DNA from: Rohdeia mirabilis
GTDB taxonomy: Bacteria > Planctomycetota > UBA1135 > GCA-002686595
NCBI GenBank assembly: GCA_007750655.1
Contig: CP036290.1
Coordinates: 2,046,001-2,110,000, forward strand
Direction of reading: 5' to 3'
Length of the DNA: 64,000 nucleotides
This document shows, one piece after another, positions 53,732 to 62,686 of the stretch (position 1 is the first letter of the stretch; each line of letters opens with the position of its first letter). The translations under genes were made by a program, and so were the position numbers. The notes under the pieces were generated by a model. It made no database searches. It saw only the letters and a program-made list of their open reading frames with translations, and was not told the origin of the DNA.

Positions 53732-54769
53732 CTAGAGGTGCCCGCCGAGGACACGGGCGAGCGTCGGCAGCACCACTTCGAAACGGTCGTCGATCCCGCG
53801 ATGGCCGCCGGGATGCTCCACGTGCCGGTGGGGGACGCCGAGGGTCTTCAGCCGGCGCACGAGCCGCCGCAGGCCCCACTGGAGGTTGAACTCGTCGGCG
53901 AGGCCGCACTCGAGATGGAGCAGCTCGAGGGCGCGCAGGGCCTCCGTGTGCTGCTCGCAGGCGACGAGCGGATCGAAGGCGCACCAGCGCTCCCACACCT
54001 TGCGATCGCGTTCGACGTACTCGAGGTCGAAGGGCAGTCGGAAGCCGAGTTCGCTGGTCGGATCGGGCGAGTAGCAGGCCGCCATCGCGAGCACGTTGAT
54101 GATCGCGTGCCCGTCGCCATCGAGGTTCGGGTGTTGGGCGAAGCCCGCGAGGAACTCGGCCGGGGTCTGGCCCGAACGTGCGAGCCCGCGCGCTGCGGCC
54201 AGGAACTCGTGCCCGAAGCACAGTTCGAAGTCGCAGTCGCCGGAGATCGACGCCGCCGCGCGGAAGACGCCGGGAAAGTGCATCGCGAGGTGCAGCGAAC
54301 CGAAACCTCCCGAGCTCTTTCCACACACACCGCGCGCTCCGGGCAGCACGTTGAAGTGCTCCTCGACGAGCGGCAGCAGTTCGTGCACGACGTGGGTCGC
54401 GTAGGCACCGGTCGCGCTCGAGTCCACGTACTGACTGCCGCCGTAGCGAGTGAAGCAGTCCGGCATGACCAGGATCGCCGGTTCCACCTCGCCTGCCGCC
54501 AGCGCGCGGTCGTAGCGCTGCACGACGCTCGCGTACCACGGGTGCGGCTCGACGTACTTGTGTCCGCGACCGGTGAAGCCCGCGAGGACGCAGATCAGCG
54601 GCAGAGGGCGCTCGCCGTGGTCCGCCGGCAGGTAGATCGGAAGTTCGCGAACGTGCGGATCGCCGAGCGGGTTGCCGTGCAGGACGTCGCTCGTCACGAC
54701 GCACAGTTCGGCGCGACCGTGGAATCCGAGGCGAGCGTGGCTGGGGCGTTCGAGGCTTGCGGTACTCAT
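53732..54769 (-). CDS. Putative esterase (PF00756-like)
   Basis: 345 residues from ATG 54769-54767. An alpha/beta hydrolase core: LPLICVLAGFTGRGHKYVEP, AILVMPDCFTRYGGSQYVDS, the nucleophile elbow GKSSGGFGSLHLAMHFP (Ser in GKSSG) and C-terminal EHPGGHRGIDDRFE with a catalytic-type His. This layout matches esterase D/antigen 85-type enzymes. No signal peptide is seen, so it is probably cytoplasmic. It is divergent from gltX across 127 bases. Confidence 0.83.
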   Translation of the reverse strand: MSTASLERPSHARLGFHGRAELCVVTSDVLHGNPLGDPHVRELPIYLPADHGERPLPLICVLAGFTGRGHKYVEPHPWYASVVQRYDRALAAGEVEPAILVMPDCFTRYGGSQYVDSSATGAYATHVVHELLPLVEEHFNVLPGARGVCGKSSGGFGSLHLAMHFPGVFRAAASISGDCDFELCFGHEFLAAARGLARSGQTPAEFLAGFAQHPNLDGDGHAIINVLAMAACYSPDPTSELGFRLPFDLEYVERDRKVWERWCAFDPLVACEQHTEALRALELLHLECGLADEFNLQWGLRRLVRRLKTLGVPHRHVEHPGGHRGIDDRFEVVLPTLARVLGGHL

Positions 54770-54896
54770 GGTTCCTTCGGCGCGGGCGCGAGTGGTGGAC
54801 GGTCGGCCCGATCCGTATTCTGCTGGGCCACCCGTATCGTGCCGGCCGAACCGAGCTGGGACCAACTCCCGTGGGTGGCCTTCCCAAGAGCCTTCG

Positions 54897-56384
54897 ATGA
54901 CCACCGTCCGCACGCGTTTCGCACCCAGTCCGACCGGCGCGCTCCACATCGGAGGCGCGCGCACGGCACTGTTCAACTGGGCCTTTGCCCGCGGCCGCGG
55001 CGGGCGTTTCGTCCTGCGCGTGGAGGACACCGACCCCGAGCGCAGCAAGCGCGAGTACGAGGACGCGATCCTCGACGGGTTCCGTTGGCTCGGCATCGAC
55101 TGGGACGAGGGACCCGACGTGGGCGGGCCGTTCGCTCCGTACCGCCAGTCCGAGCGCGCCGGCCGCCACCTGGAGCGCGCGCACGAACTGGTCGCGAAGG
55201 GTCTGGCGTACCGCTGCTTCGCGACGGCCGAGGAGCTCGGCGAGCTGCGCGCCGGGCAGGAGGCGCGCAAGGAGACGCTGCGCTACGACGGTCGCTACCG
55301 CACGCTCGACGCCGCCGAGGCCGAGCGCCGCGCCGCCGCCGGTGAGGCCCACACGATCCGTTTCCGCGTTCCTGACCAGGACTCGGGCGGCGAAACCGTC
55401 TTCGACGACTCGATCCGCGGTCGTGTCCGTTTCTCCCACGCGGAAGTGGAGGACTGGATCATGGTGCGGACGGACGGATCGCCCACCTACAACTTCGTGT
55501 GCGTGTGCGACGACGCGGACATGCAGATCACGCACGTGGTGCGCGGCGAGGAGCACCTCGTCAACACGCCGAAGCAGATCCTGCTCTTCCGCGCGCTGGG
55601 GCTCGAGCCGCCGGTCTACGCCCACCTGCCACTGATCCTCGGGACGGACGGCAAGAAGATGAGCAAGCGCACCGGCGATACGGCGCTCGAGGCGTACCGC
55701 GTCGCGGGTCACCCCCCCGAGGCCGTCGTCAATTTCCTGTGCCTGCAGGGGTGGGCGCTCGACGGCGAGCGCGAGGTGTTCGACCGCAGCGAGCTGGTCG
55801 AGCACTTCGACGTGAAGGACGTGTCGAAGGGCGGCTCGATCTTCGATCCCGACAAGCTGGCCTGGCTCTCGGGCGAGTACCTGCGCGCCGAGCCGCTCGA
55901 GCAGACCCTCGAGCGAGCTGCGCCGTTCCTGGCGGCGGCGGGACTTCTGGTCGACGGCGACCTGGAGGAGCGGGCGGACTTCTGGCGCCTGGCGATCGAG
56001 AGCATCCGCGAGCGCGTGCGGCTGTACGCCGAGATCCCGGCCAAGCTCGCGTTCCTCTTCGCTCCCGACTCCGTCCTGCCCTGGGATGCGGGTGCCGAGG
56101 CGAAGACGCGCGCGAACGCGGGCGCGGCGGACGTCCTCGAGGGGCTCGCGAGTTTCCTCGCGGATCTGCCCGACGAGCGCTTTCGGCGCGCGACGTTGGC
56201 GGACGAGCTCAAGCAGTGGTGTGCCAGCCAGGGCCACAAGCTCGGCGCGGTGTTCCAGCCGCTGCGCACCGCGTTGACGGGCGAACCGGGTGGACCCGAG
56301 TTGGCGGACGTGCTCGTCCTCCTCGGGAGGGGTCGGTCGGTGGCGCGCCTGACGGCGGCCGTCGGGCGCCTGCGCGCGAGCTGA
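54897..56384 (+). CDS. gltX: Glutamyl-tRNA synthetase
   Basis: 495 residues from ATG 54897, standard length. The catalytic class I motifs are in place: FAPSPTGALHIGGARTALFN (the HIGH-type HIGG) and DGKKMSKRTGD (KMSKR). LRVEDTDPERSK is the expected stretch between them, and the helical anticodon-binding C-terminal domain runs to the end. It charges tRNA-Glu in the cytoplasm. An essential housekeeping gene, with a divergent esterase upstream. Confidence 0.96.
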   Translation: MTTVRTRFAPSPTGALHIGGARTALFNWAFARGRGGRFVLRVEDTDPERSKREYEDAILDGFRWLGIDWDEGPDVGGPFAPYRQSERAGRHLERAHELVAKGLAYRCFATAEELGELRAGQEARKETLRYDGRYRTLDAAEAERRAAAGEAHTIRFRVPDQDSGGETVFDDSIRGRVRFSHAEVEDWIMVRTDGSPTYNFVCVCDDADMQITHVVRGEEHLVNTPKQILLFRALGLEPPVYAHLPLILGTDGKKMSKRTGDTALEAYRVAGHPPEAVVNFLCLQGWALDGEREVFDRSELVEHFDVKDVSKGGSIFDPDKLAWLSGEYLRAEPLEQTLERAAPFLAAAGLLVDGDLEERADFWRLAIESIRERVRLYAEIPAKLAFLFAPDSVLPWDAGAEAKTRANAGAADVLEGLASFLADLPDERFRRATLADELKQWCASQGHKLGAVFQPLRTALTGEPGGPELADVLVLLGRGRSVARLTAAVGRLRAS

Positions 56385-56571
56385 GGACGGGTCGACGACG
56401 GCTCGCGACGGGTGGGACGCCGGTCCCAACAGTCGGCTGCCCGAAGGCTCGGGTGCGCTCGCGACTCCGGTCGAAGTGCGTATGAGTTGGCAGGTGGCGC
56501 AGCGCGCCACGGGCCGCCGGCCCACTCGCCCCGCTCGGGGCACCTACTTCGACCATCAGATTCGAACGACC

Positions 56572-57081
56572 ATGAAACGACTCGCACTCACCACGTCGCT
56601 GGCCCTGGGCCTGTTCGCCACCGCACTGGGCGCCACGCCGGCGGACGGGACGGCCGCAGCCGCGACGTCCGCATCGGTCTCGACCGCGCTCGAGGTCCAA
56701 GAACCCGCACCGAAGGTCGACGACGAGCGCCGCCGCGAGAAGGGCGAGAAGGGCGAGAAGGGCGACAAGGGAGACAAGGGCGAGAGGCGCGAGGAGCGAC
56801 GCGCGCACATCGAGGATCTCAAGCGTCGCGCGAAGGGGGGAGACGAAGCGGCCAAGGCCGAGTTGAAGCGCCTACGCGAACGCCGCCGGAACAAGGGCGA
56901 AGGTGGCGAGCGCCCGCCGCGCCCCGAGGGCGAGCGCCCGCCCCGCCCCGAGGGTGAGCGCCCGCCGCGTCCCGAGGGTGAGCGTCCGCCGCGCCCCGAG
57001 GGTGAGCGCCGCCGCGGTCCGAAGGGCGACGGCCCGAAGCCCGCGCCGGCACCGAAGCCGGCACCGCCCGCTGGCCTCTGA
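56572..57081 (+). CDS. Small exported basic repeat protein, collagen-like and Pro-rich
   Basis: 169 residues from ATG 56572 with a signal peptide (MKRLALTTSLALGLFATALG). After a short linker, residues about 56-66 read GEKGEKGDKGDKGE, a short Gly-x-Lys collagen-like run. Then a basic helical stretch (RRAHIEDLKRRAKGGDEAAK), and four Glu-Arg-Pro-Pro-Arg-Pro-Glu-Gly units from four 24-base repeats. It ends in Pro/Ala/Lys. Likely disordered, secreted or periplasmic. Family and function unknown. A strong hairpin follows 24 bases downstream. Confidence 0.75.
   Translation: MKRLALTTSLALGLFATALGATPADGTAAAATSASVSTALEVQEPAPKVDDERRREKGEKGEKGDKGDKGERREERRAHIEDLKRRAKGGDEAAKAELKRLRERRRNKGEGGERPPRPEGERPPRPEGERPPRPEGERPPRPEGERRRGPKGDGPKPAPAPKPAPPAGL
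56911..57006. repeat. Four 24-base tandem repeats
   Basis: Four near-identical 24-base units, in frame inside the small exported Pro-rich protein, each coding for an eight-residue RPPRPEGE unit. Confidence 0.92.
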
Positions 57082-57104
57082 GCCGACCGAGCCCCGTTCA
57101 GGTC

Positions 57105-57142
57105 CCGCAGGGCCGCTGTCCGTCCGGACGGCGGCCCTGCGG
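57105..57142 (+). terminator. Strong terminator-type hairpin
   Basis: Arms 57105-57116 and 57131-57142 pair perfectly (12 bp) and the inner GTCC/GGAC extends the stem to about 17 bp around a tetraloop, followed by gttt. It lies 24 bases after the stop of the small exported protein. The remainder of the 358-base gap (57082-57439) shows nothing else. Confidence 0.72.
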
Positions 57143-57439
57143 CGTTTCGGACGATCTCGACGGGTTCGAAGCGCCTCGACCGGCCGCGCTCGCGAAGCGA
57201 AGCAACTTCCGTTCACCGGGCCCCGTGCATTGGTCGAGACAGCATCGCCAGCGGTTCACGCGCTGTGAGCCGGCTTTCGCAACCACCACCGCTCCGCTCA
57301 CGAAGCGGCGCCCACGTCGTTCGTGGGGCGTCGTAGCTTTCGTCGGTGTGAGTCGACCGCGGTCGCTTCCGCCCTCGGCCCGACTCTCTCGGGCCGCCGA
57401 ATCGACTGCCATCCACCCTCGAAGAGCGGGATCCAACAC

Positions 57440-57979
57440 ATGAAGAATCTGATCATCGCGGCCTGCGCCGCCACTCTCCTCGCCATCGGTGCCGACACGG
57501 CCGACGCCCAACGCCGGACCGCGGTCGGTCCCGACGGAGGACGGCGCCCCGTCCTGGTGAAGGAGAACGAAGGCGCCCGCCCCGCACGAGCCGAGCGTCC
57601 TGGTGCGCGTGCCGCGGGAGCGCTGCGCGACAAGCACTCGGCGATGCGCGACAAGGCTCGCCGCGCCGGAGTGCGTCCGGGCAACGGACGTGGCATCGGG
57701 CACAACGGCATGGGCGGGACGCTCACCTCGCCGCGCGCCAAGGTGCCGCAGCGCCCGGCCGGCCCGCGCGTGCGCGGTGCAGCCGCAGGTGGCCACAAGG
57801 CCGGCGGCGGCGTGGAACGTCTGCGACGCGCCGGTCTGGACGAACGCATCGGCGAACGACTGCGCGGTGCGCGCATCGAGCGCGCACGTCGCGGAGCGGC
57901 GGCGGCGGGTGCACGCGAGCGCGCCGCCACCGAGAAGAGCTCGAAGGCGCCCGCGACGCGTCCCGTGCGACGCCGCTGA
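57440..57979 (+). CDS. Small exported Arg/Ala/Gly-rich basic protein
   Basis: 179 residues from ATG 57440 with a signal peptide (MKNLIIAACAATLLAIGADTADA, then QRRT). The mature protein is very basic, rich in Arg, Ala and Gly (GHKAGGGVERLRRAGLDERI), and lacks cysteines except in the signal. It resembles its upstream neighbour in style though not in sequence. Possibly a periplasmic or surface polyanion-binding protein. Family unknown. Confidence 0.72.
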   Translation: MKNLIIAACAATLLAIGADTADAQRRTAVGPDGGRRPVLVKENEGARPARAERPGARAAGALRDKHSAMRDKARRAGVRPGNGRGIGHNGMGGTLTSPRAKVPQRPAGPRVRGAAAGGHKAGGGVERLRRAGLDERIGERLRGARIERARRGAAAAGARERAATEKSSKAPATRPVRRR

Positions 57980-58042
57980 CCGTCGACCGCCATCGGGCGG
58001 GCAGGGGCGGGGTGCCGACGCGTTCCGCGCGCAGTGACCGAT

Positions 58043-58081
58043 CGAGCCGGCGGTCGTCCCGAAGGGGCGGCCGCCGGCTCG
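58043..58081 (+). terminator. Strong terminator-type hairpin
   Basis: Stem of about 18 bp, including a perfect 11-bp outer part (58043-58053 with 58071-58081), two G-U pairs and a GAA loop, 63 bases after the basic protein's stop. The rest of the 351-base gap (57980-58330) shows nothing identifiable beyond the likely promoter of the FecR gene. Confidence 0.7.
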
Positions 58082-58330
58082 CTCACGAGGTCCCTCGCTC
58101 GATCTCGCGCGCTCCTGGTCGCTCCACGCGCCGTTCGGCCGCGGGGCGAGGATCGGTGCCCGTGACGCAGGACCGCCAGGCGCGGCGGCCGAGCACGGGC
58201 GACGGCACCTGGGGCCGCGCCGGGCGGGTCCGGTTCGTCACAGGTCCGGCCGGGCCCGGGGGAAGCTTGGAATGTCAAGGGGCGCTCGCGGCCGTCCGAT
58301 GAGGACCGGGGGCCTGCGCGGCCCCACGCC

Positions 58331-59119
58331 ATGGACAACTCCCACGCCGACCCACGCCCGTTGGACGCCAGTCCCGAGCCGTTCTCGGACGCTCCCTCGT
58401 TCGACTGCGAGGACGCGACCACGTGGATCCACGCCCGGATCCTGGGCGAGACCAGCGCGAACGACCAAGCGGCGCGCGACCACATGCGTCGGTGCGAGGA
58501 CTGTCGCGAGCTGTACCGACAGCAGGTGGCCGTCAAGGCTCGCGTCGGTCGAGCGGTGATGCGCACCGGCGTGGAGACGGGTGCGTTCCTCGGGCGCAAC
58601 GAGACGCCCCGTTTCGCGCCACGCCACCGTCGGCTCCTGGTCGTCATCGCCCTCAGCCTCGCGATCGCCGGCGTCGTGCGCATCGGTGGCGGTCTGCGAC
58701 CCGACCCGACTCTCGGCGTCGAGTGGATCGCCGGCGAGTTCTTCGTCGCGGGTGAACCCACCGGTGCGAGCTACGGACCGCGGATGGGGCTGCGCGGCGA
58801 TCTGCTGCAGACCGGGGCGGACGGCCGCGGGCGGGTGCGACTGGACGACGGTCAGATCCTGATCGGGCCGAGCACCACGCTCCTCGTGGAGAGCGCCGTG
58901 GCTCGCCGCGTACGGATGGTCGGCGGACGGGTTACGGTCGACGGCGAAGGTCGGCTCATGACGCCGTTCGGAGTGGTCCAGGTGGAGGATGGAGCCGTCG
59001 AGGTGTCGCTGATCGGCGACGACTACTCCCTGAACGTCCTCGAGGGGTCGGCGCAGCTGGTGTCGGCCTTCGGAACCGAGGAGATCCACGCCGGCGAAGC
59101 CTTCGACGGGCGGCTCTGA
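58331..59119 (+). CDS. Anti-sigma-type zinc-finger protein with FecR domain
   Basis: 262 residues from ATG 58331. Residues about 20-65 contain HMRRCEDCRELY, the HxxxCxxC zinc motif of anti-sigma factors (zf-HC2), though this may be a degenerate form. A membrane segment at about 100-120 (RRLLVVIALSLAIAGVV) is followed by a periplasmic FecR-like region (RGDLLQTGADGRGRVRLDDG, VGGRVTVDGEGRLMTPFGVV, VLEGSAQLVSAFGTEEIHAG). Such hybrids sense envelope signals and hold a sigma factor. No ECF sigma gene is adjacent. It is followed by the third sulfatase-like gene after 75 bases. Confidence 0.82.
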   Translation: MDNSHADPRPLDASPEPFSDAPSFDCEDATTWIHARILGETSANDQAARDHMRRCEDCRELYRQQVAVKARVGRAVMRTGVETGAFLGRNETPRFAPRHRRLLVVIALSLAIAGVVRIGGGLRPDPTLGVEWIAGEFFVAGEPTGASYGPRMGLRGDLLQTGADGRGRVRLDDGQILIGPSTTLLVESAVARRVRMVGGRVTVDGEGRLMTPFGVVQVEDGAVEVSLIGDDYSLNVLEGSAQLVSAFGTEEIHAGEAFDGRL

Positions 59120-59194
59120 CCCCGGTCGGTTCGAGCGGCGTGGCCTCCGCGATCGACTCGGGGCGGGGCGTCGGCCACGCGCCACGTTAGTCTC

Positions 59195-60637
59195 ATGCCC
59201 ATGGATCGGTCGCATCGACGGGGAGCCGCGAAGGACTGCGGGCGTTGGACGCGCGCCGCGCTTAGGTCGGCGCTGGTGCCGGCGCTCATGGTCGCCAGCG
59301 GCTGTGGACGCGCCCCCTACGAGGGGCCGCCCAACGTCGTGATCTGCGTGATCGACACGCTGCGAGCCGACCACACGACGATCGGTGGGAACGTCAACGA
59401 CACGACGCCCAACCTGGCCGAGTGGAGTCAGGGCGGCACGGTCTTCGAGAAGGCGTGGTCCTCGTGCTCGTGGACCTTGCCGTCGGTGTCGATGCTGATG
59501 ACCGGGCGAGTGCGCTCGGACAACGGCCGGCACCTGCCGCCCGAACACACCTCGGTGACCGAGCGCCTGTCCGAGGTCGGGTACGGAACCTACGGCATCT
59601 CCTCGAACGCGCTGCTGCTGCCCCAGGTCGGTTGGGGCCGCGGCTTCGATCGCTACGAGTTGTACGAGCACCCGGCCGACGGTCGCCGCGCCCGAGGCTG
59701 GGTCGCCGATCAAGTGGTCGAGCGAGCGATCGACATGCTCGACGATCATCCGCACGATCAACCGTTCTTCCTCTTCTGTCTGCTCTTCGATCCGCACGAC
59801 CCGTACACGCCGGTCGACGGTGTGCGCTTCGAGTCCCAGCGCTCGATCGAGCGGGCGCGTGAGTTCCAGGAATCGTTGCGACCCGAGGACGCCGGTGCGT
59901 GGAACGAGCGCGCCTACGCGGGCATCGAGTCGCGCCGCGCCGCGTACGACTCGGAGGTCTGGCAGGCGGATCGCGCGCTCGGCACGCTCCTCGAGTATCT
60001 CGACGAGCGCGGCGTGGTGGACGACACGCTCGTGGTCGTGACCAGTGACCACGGCGAAGGCCTGTGGACGCGCCCGCGACCGGTGGGCGAGCCGAACAAG
60101 GAGTCGAACTTCTTCGCGCCGCTCTACATGGACCACGGTCTCGCGCTGCACTCGGAGCAGGTGCACGTACCGCTCGTCCTGCGTGGACCCGGCGTTCCCG
60201 TCGGCGAAGTCGTCGAACGCGACGTGGGGCTGTTGGACCTGGTGCCCACTCTCGAGCGACTGCTGACACTCGACCCGATCGGCCCGCTCGACGGTGTGGA
60301 TCTGATCGAGCCTCCTCGGACCGACGAACCGCGTGCGATTCCCGGCTTCACGTCGCGCGGAGGGAGCCTCCTGTTCGACGGGCGCTGGCGCCTGCACCTG
60401 CCCAGCCGAAAACGAGAGGAGCTCTACGGTGTGGCACCGCAGCTCTTCGATCTCGTCGCCGATCCGCGCGAGCGTCGGCCCGTGGTCGATGCAGCGCTCA
60501 CCCAGGACCTGACCCAGCGCTTCGGCGCGTGGTTCGAACGTGGCCGCGTCGCACGCGACGACCAGGCCTTCACCGACGCGGACCGCGGAATGCTCGAAGC
60601 GCTCGGGTACACCGGCGGCGAGGTCGAGCAGAACTGA
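59195..60637 (+). CDS. Sulfatase/alkaline-phosphatase superfamily lipoprotein with SWTLPS site
   Basis: 480 residues from ATG 59195 (a second ATG is six bases on). Signal ends in lipobox VASGC (Cys 37). The enzyme domain starts NVVICVIDTLRADHTTIGG (from 47). The site CSWTLPSVSMLMTG has Thr94 where sulfatases have Cys, and Val98 in place of the Arg. The VVTSDHGEGLW metal site and the C-terminal ELYGVAPQLFDLVADPRERR motif are present. Same variant as two other enzymes in this window, so a threonine nucleophile is probable. Anchored outside the cytoplasm by lipid. Confidence 0.86.
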   Translation: MPMDRSHRRGAAKDCGRWTRAALRSALVPALMVASGCGRAPYEGPPNVVICVIDTLRADHTTIGGNVNDTTPNLAEWSQGGTVFEKAWSSCSWTLPSVSMLMTGRVRSDNGRHLPPEHTSVTERLSEVGYGTYGISSNALLLPQVGWGRGFDRYELYEHPADGRRARGWVADQVVERAIDMLDDHPHDQPFFLFCLLFDPHDPYTPVDGVRFESQRSIERAREFQESLRPEDAGAWNERAYAGIESRRAAYDSEVWQADRALGTLLEYLDERGVVDDTLVVVTSDHGEGLWTRPRPVGEPNKESNFFAPLYMDHGLALHSEQVHVPLVLRGPGVPVGEVVERDVGLLDLVPTLERLLTLDPIGPLDGVDLIEPPRTDEPRAIPGFTSRGGSLLFDGRWRLHLPSRKREELYGVAPQLFDLVADPRERRPVVDAALTQDLTQRFGAWFERGRVARDDQAFTDADRGMLEALGYTGGEVEQN

Positions 60638-60699
60638 CTGCCACGCGATGGGAGCAGTCACCGAGCCGGTTCGCGGCGCGCGGGCGGAAGGCTGATCCG

Positions 60700-61653
60700 A
60701 TGCGGGAGAGCATCGGACTCTCCGGCGGTCTGCTCGTGGTCTCACGCGCGGTCGGCGGGCTCGCCTTCTACGACCTGGACGGTCGACTCCTGTCCCGGAC
60801 CGCGCTCGTGACGGAGTCCGGGGACGTGCCGCGCCTCGCCGGCGTTGCACTCGACGGCGACAAGCGCGTGTGGTGCTGCGATCCCGACGCCGGTGCCGTG
60901 CGCGCCTTCACCGCGTTCGGACGCGAGGTCGCGCGGCTGGTGGATCCCGATCGAGCTGCGGCGGGGCCCGAACGCAGCGCGCCGCGAGCGGGGAGCGCCA
61001 CCGAACGGGACGCCGTGGGGCGTCTCGGACGTCCGTGGGCGGTGGCGGTACGGGGCGACTCCGACGGACTCGAGCTCGCGGTCGCCAGTCGGGGAACGCG
61101 TCGACACGCGCTCCACCTGTTCGACGAGGGCGGGCGCCTGTTGCGGTCGCTGCGGCCGCGCGGTGACTCGCACGGGCACTTCGAGGGCCTCGAGGGGGTG
61201 GCGCTGGACGGTCGACTGCTCTACGCGGTCGAGGGCAACGGACGGGTCTCGGTCTACCGCGACCTCGAGCACCACTTCGACTTTCGCGTCGAGGCACGGC
61301 ACGGCGTCGAGCCGCAGTTGCGGGCCGTCGCACCCGCTGGAGGTGGACGGATCGCCGTGGTGGGCGAGAACGTGGGACTCGTGCTCTTCGACGCGACGGG
61401 ACGGCCGATCGGCAACCCCATCGCCGCGTCACATCGTCCTCCCGACGAACTCGGCGGCGAGTTCGCCGCGGACGAGTCGGGAGCCGTCGCGTCCGACGGC
61501 ACGTTGGACCACCCGACCGACCTGGTGATCGAGCGCGGAAGGCCCGACGCCCGCCGCCGAGTGGTCGTCGCGGATCGCGACGGGGCTCGGATCCAGGTCT
61601 TCTCGCTCGCCGGCGAGTGCTACGGCGCGATCGACGAGGGCTGGTCCGAGTGA
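60700..61653 (+). CDS. NHL/SMP-30-like beta-propeller protein
   Basis: 317 residues from ATG 60700. The sequence is made of short propeller-blade units (GGLAFYDLDGRLLSRTALVT, RVWCCDPDAGAVRAFTAFGR, LRPRGDSHGHFEGLEGVALD, LVFVDATG) with Gly-Asp turns. No signal peptide is seen. It begins 62 bases after the third sulfatase-like gene on the same strand and may share its transcript. Function unknown. Confidence 0.72.
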   Translation: MRESIGLSGGLLVVSRAVGGLAFYDLDGRLLSRTALVTESGDVPRLAGVALDGDKRVWCCDPDAGAVRAFTAFGREVARLVDPDRAAAGPERSAPRAGSATERDAVGRLGRPWAVAVRGDSDGLELAVASRGTRRHALHLFDEGGRLLRSLRPRGDSHGHFEGLEGVALDGRLLYAVEGNGRVSVYRDLEHHFDFRVEARHGVEPQLRAVAPAGGGRIAVVGENVGLVLFDATGRPIGNPIAASHRPPDELGGEFAADESGAVASDGTLDHPTDLVIERGRPDARRRVVVADRDGARIQVFSLAGECYGAIDEGWSE

Positions 61654-61708
61654 GCGGTCGGCGCGCGGCGTGCGGCGCCTGTGGATCCGCGGGTCCTGGC
61701 GTGTTCCC

Positions 61709-62686
61709 ATGCGCGGCGTGAACTCGTCCAACGCTCAACTCCCCGATGCCGCTCCGGCCTCTTCCGTCGCCGCGATCGACGTCGGGACCCACACGGCGCT
61801 GCTGCTGATCGCCCAGCGACTCGAGGACGGCAGCCTCGAGACCGTCGAGGACCACGCCTTCGCGGCGCGTCTCGGCTCGGGCATGTCCGAGGACGGATCC
61901 CTGTCGAACGAGTCGCGCCGCAGGACGCTCGACGTGCTCACCACGTTCGCGCGGCGGATCGAGCTCCACGGCATTCCGAGCAGCGCCGTCGCCGCCGTCT
62001 CGACCGCGGTTCTGCGGCGTGCGCGCGATCGAGAGGCGTTCTGCGACGAGGTACGACGGACCACCGGGCTCGAGCTGCGCGTGATCGAAGGTCGCGACGA
62101 GGCTCGACTGTCGTGGCTCGGTGCGGCTCACGCCGACGCGTGCGCACTGATCGACGTGGGCGGTGGCAGCACCGAGATCCTCGGCCCCTCGGGAGAGTTC
62201 CTCGCGTCGGTCCCGGTCGGTGCGGCCTGGGCGACCGAGCAGTTCGGCACCGGCGGTGTGGAGCCCGTGGGGGGGGGCTTCGATCCGGAGGCGATGGGAG
62301 GTCTCGAACGCAGTGCCGATGCTGCCTTCGTCGCATCGGGTGTGACGGCCCTCGACGCGGGGCCTTCAGCCCGGTTCGCGACACTCGTCGGCGGCGCAGC
62401 GGTGAACCTGGGTTGCTTGGTGGCGGGGGCTGGAGCGTTCGACCACCGCGTGGGGGAGGGCGTCGAAGTCACGTCCGCCGAGGCGTCGGCCTGGGCCCGT
62501 CGAATCGCGCTCCTCGGCCTGGAAGAGCGCTACGACCTGCCGATCGAACCGGATCGCGCCGCCGTGCTGCCGGCCGGCCTGGCCCTCCTGGGGCGCGCCT
62601 TGTTGCACCTCGGGCTCGAGCGGGCGCGCGTGACCGGACGCGGCGTGCGGCACGGCCTGGCGATCGAACTCGCGGCGCGCCTGTAG
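61709..62686 (+). CDS. Ppx/GppA family phosphatase (short form)
   Basis: 325 residues from ATG 61709; a GTG at 61670 is possible but adds a non-conserved tail. AAIDVGTHTALLLIAQ is the actin-fold phosphate-1 motif, STAVLRRARDREAFCDEV and ELRVIEGRDEARLSW follow, and ACALIDVGGGSTEILG is the phosphate-2 motif. It is the size of a single Ppx/GppA domain, lacking the C-terminal HD domain of full-length exopolyphosphatases. It may act on polyphosphate or ppGpp. Last protein gene before the tRNA. Confidence 0.87.
   Translation: MRGVNSSNAQLPDAAPASSVAAIDVGTHTALLLIAQRLEDGSLETVEDHAFAARLGSGMSEDGSLSNESRRRTLDVLTTFARRIELHGIPSSAVAAVSTAVLRRARDREAFCDEVRRTTGLELRVIEGRDEARLSWLGAAHADACALIDVGGGSTEILGPSGEFLASVPVGAAWATEQFGTGGVEPVGGGFDPEAMGGLERSADAAFVASGVTALDAGPSARFATLVGGAAVNLGCLVAGAGAFDHRVGEGVEVTSAEASAWARRIALLGLEERYDLPIEPDRAAVLPAGLALLGRALLHLGLERARVTGRGVRHGLAIELAARL

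Noticed and set aside
50307..56543. 2078-codon minus-strand frame
   Set aside because: Only the DUF2339 part up to 53666 is real; the rest is read through the esterase and gltX genes in the wrong frame.
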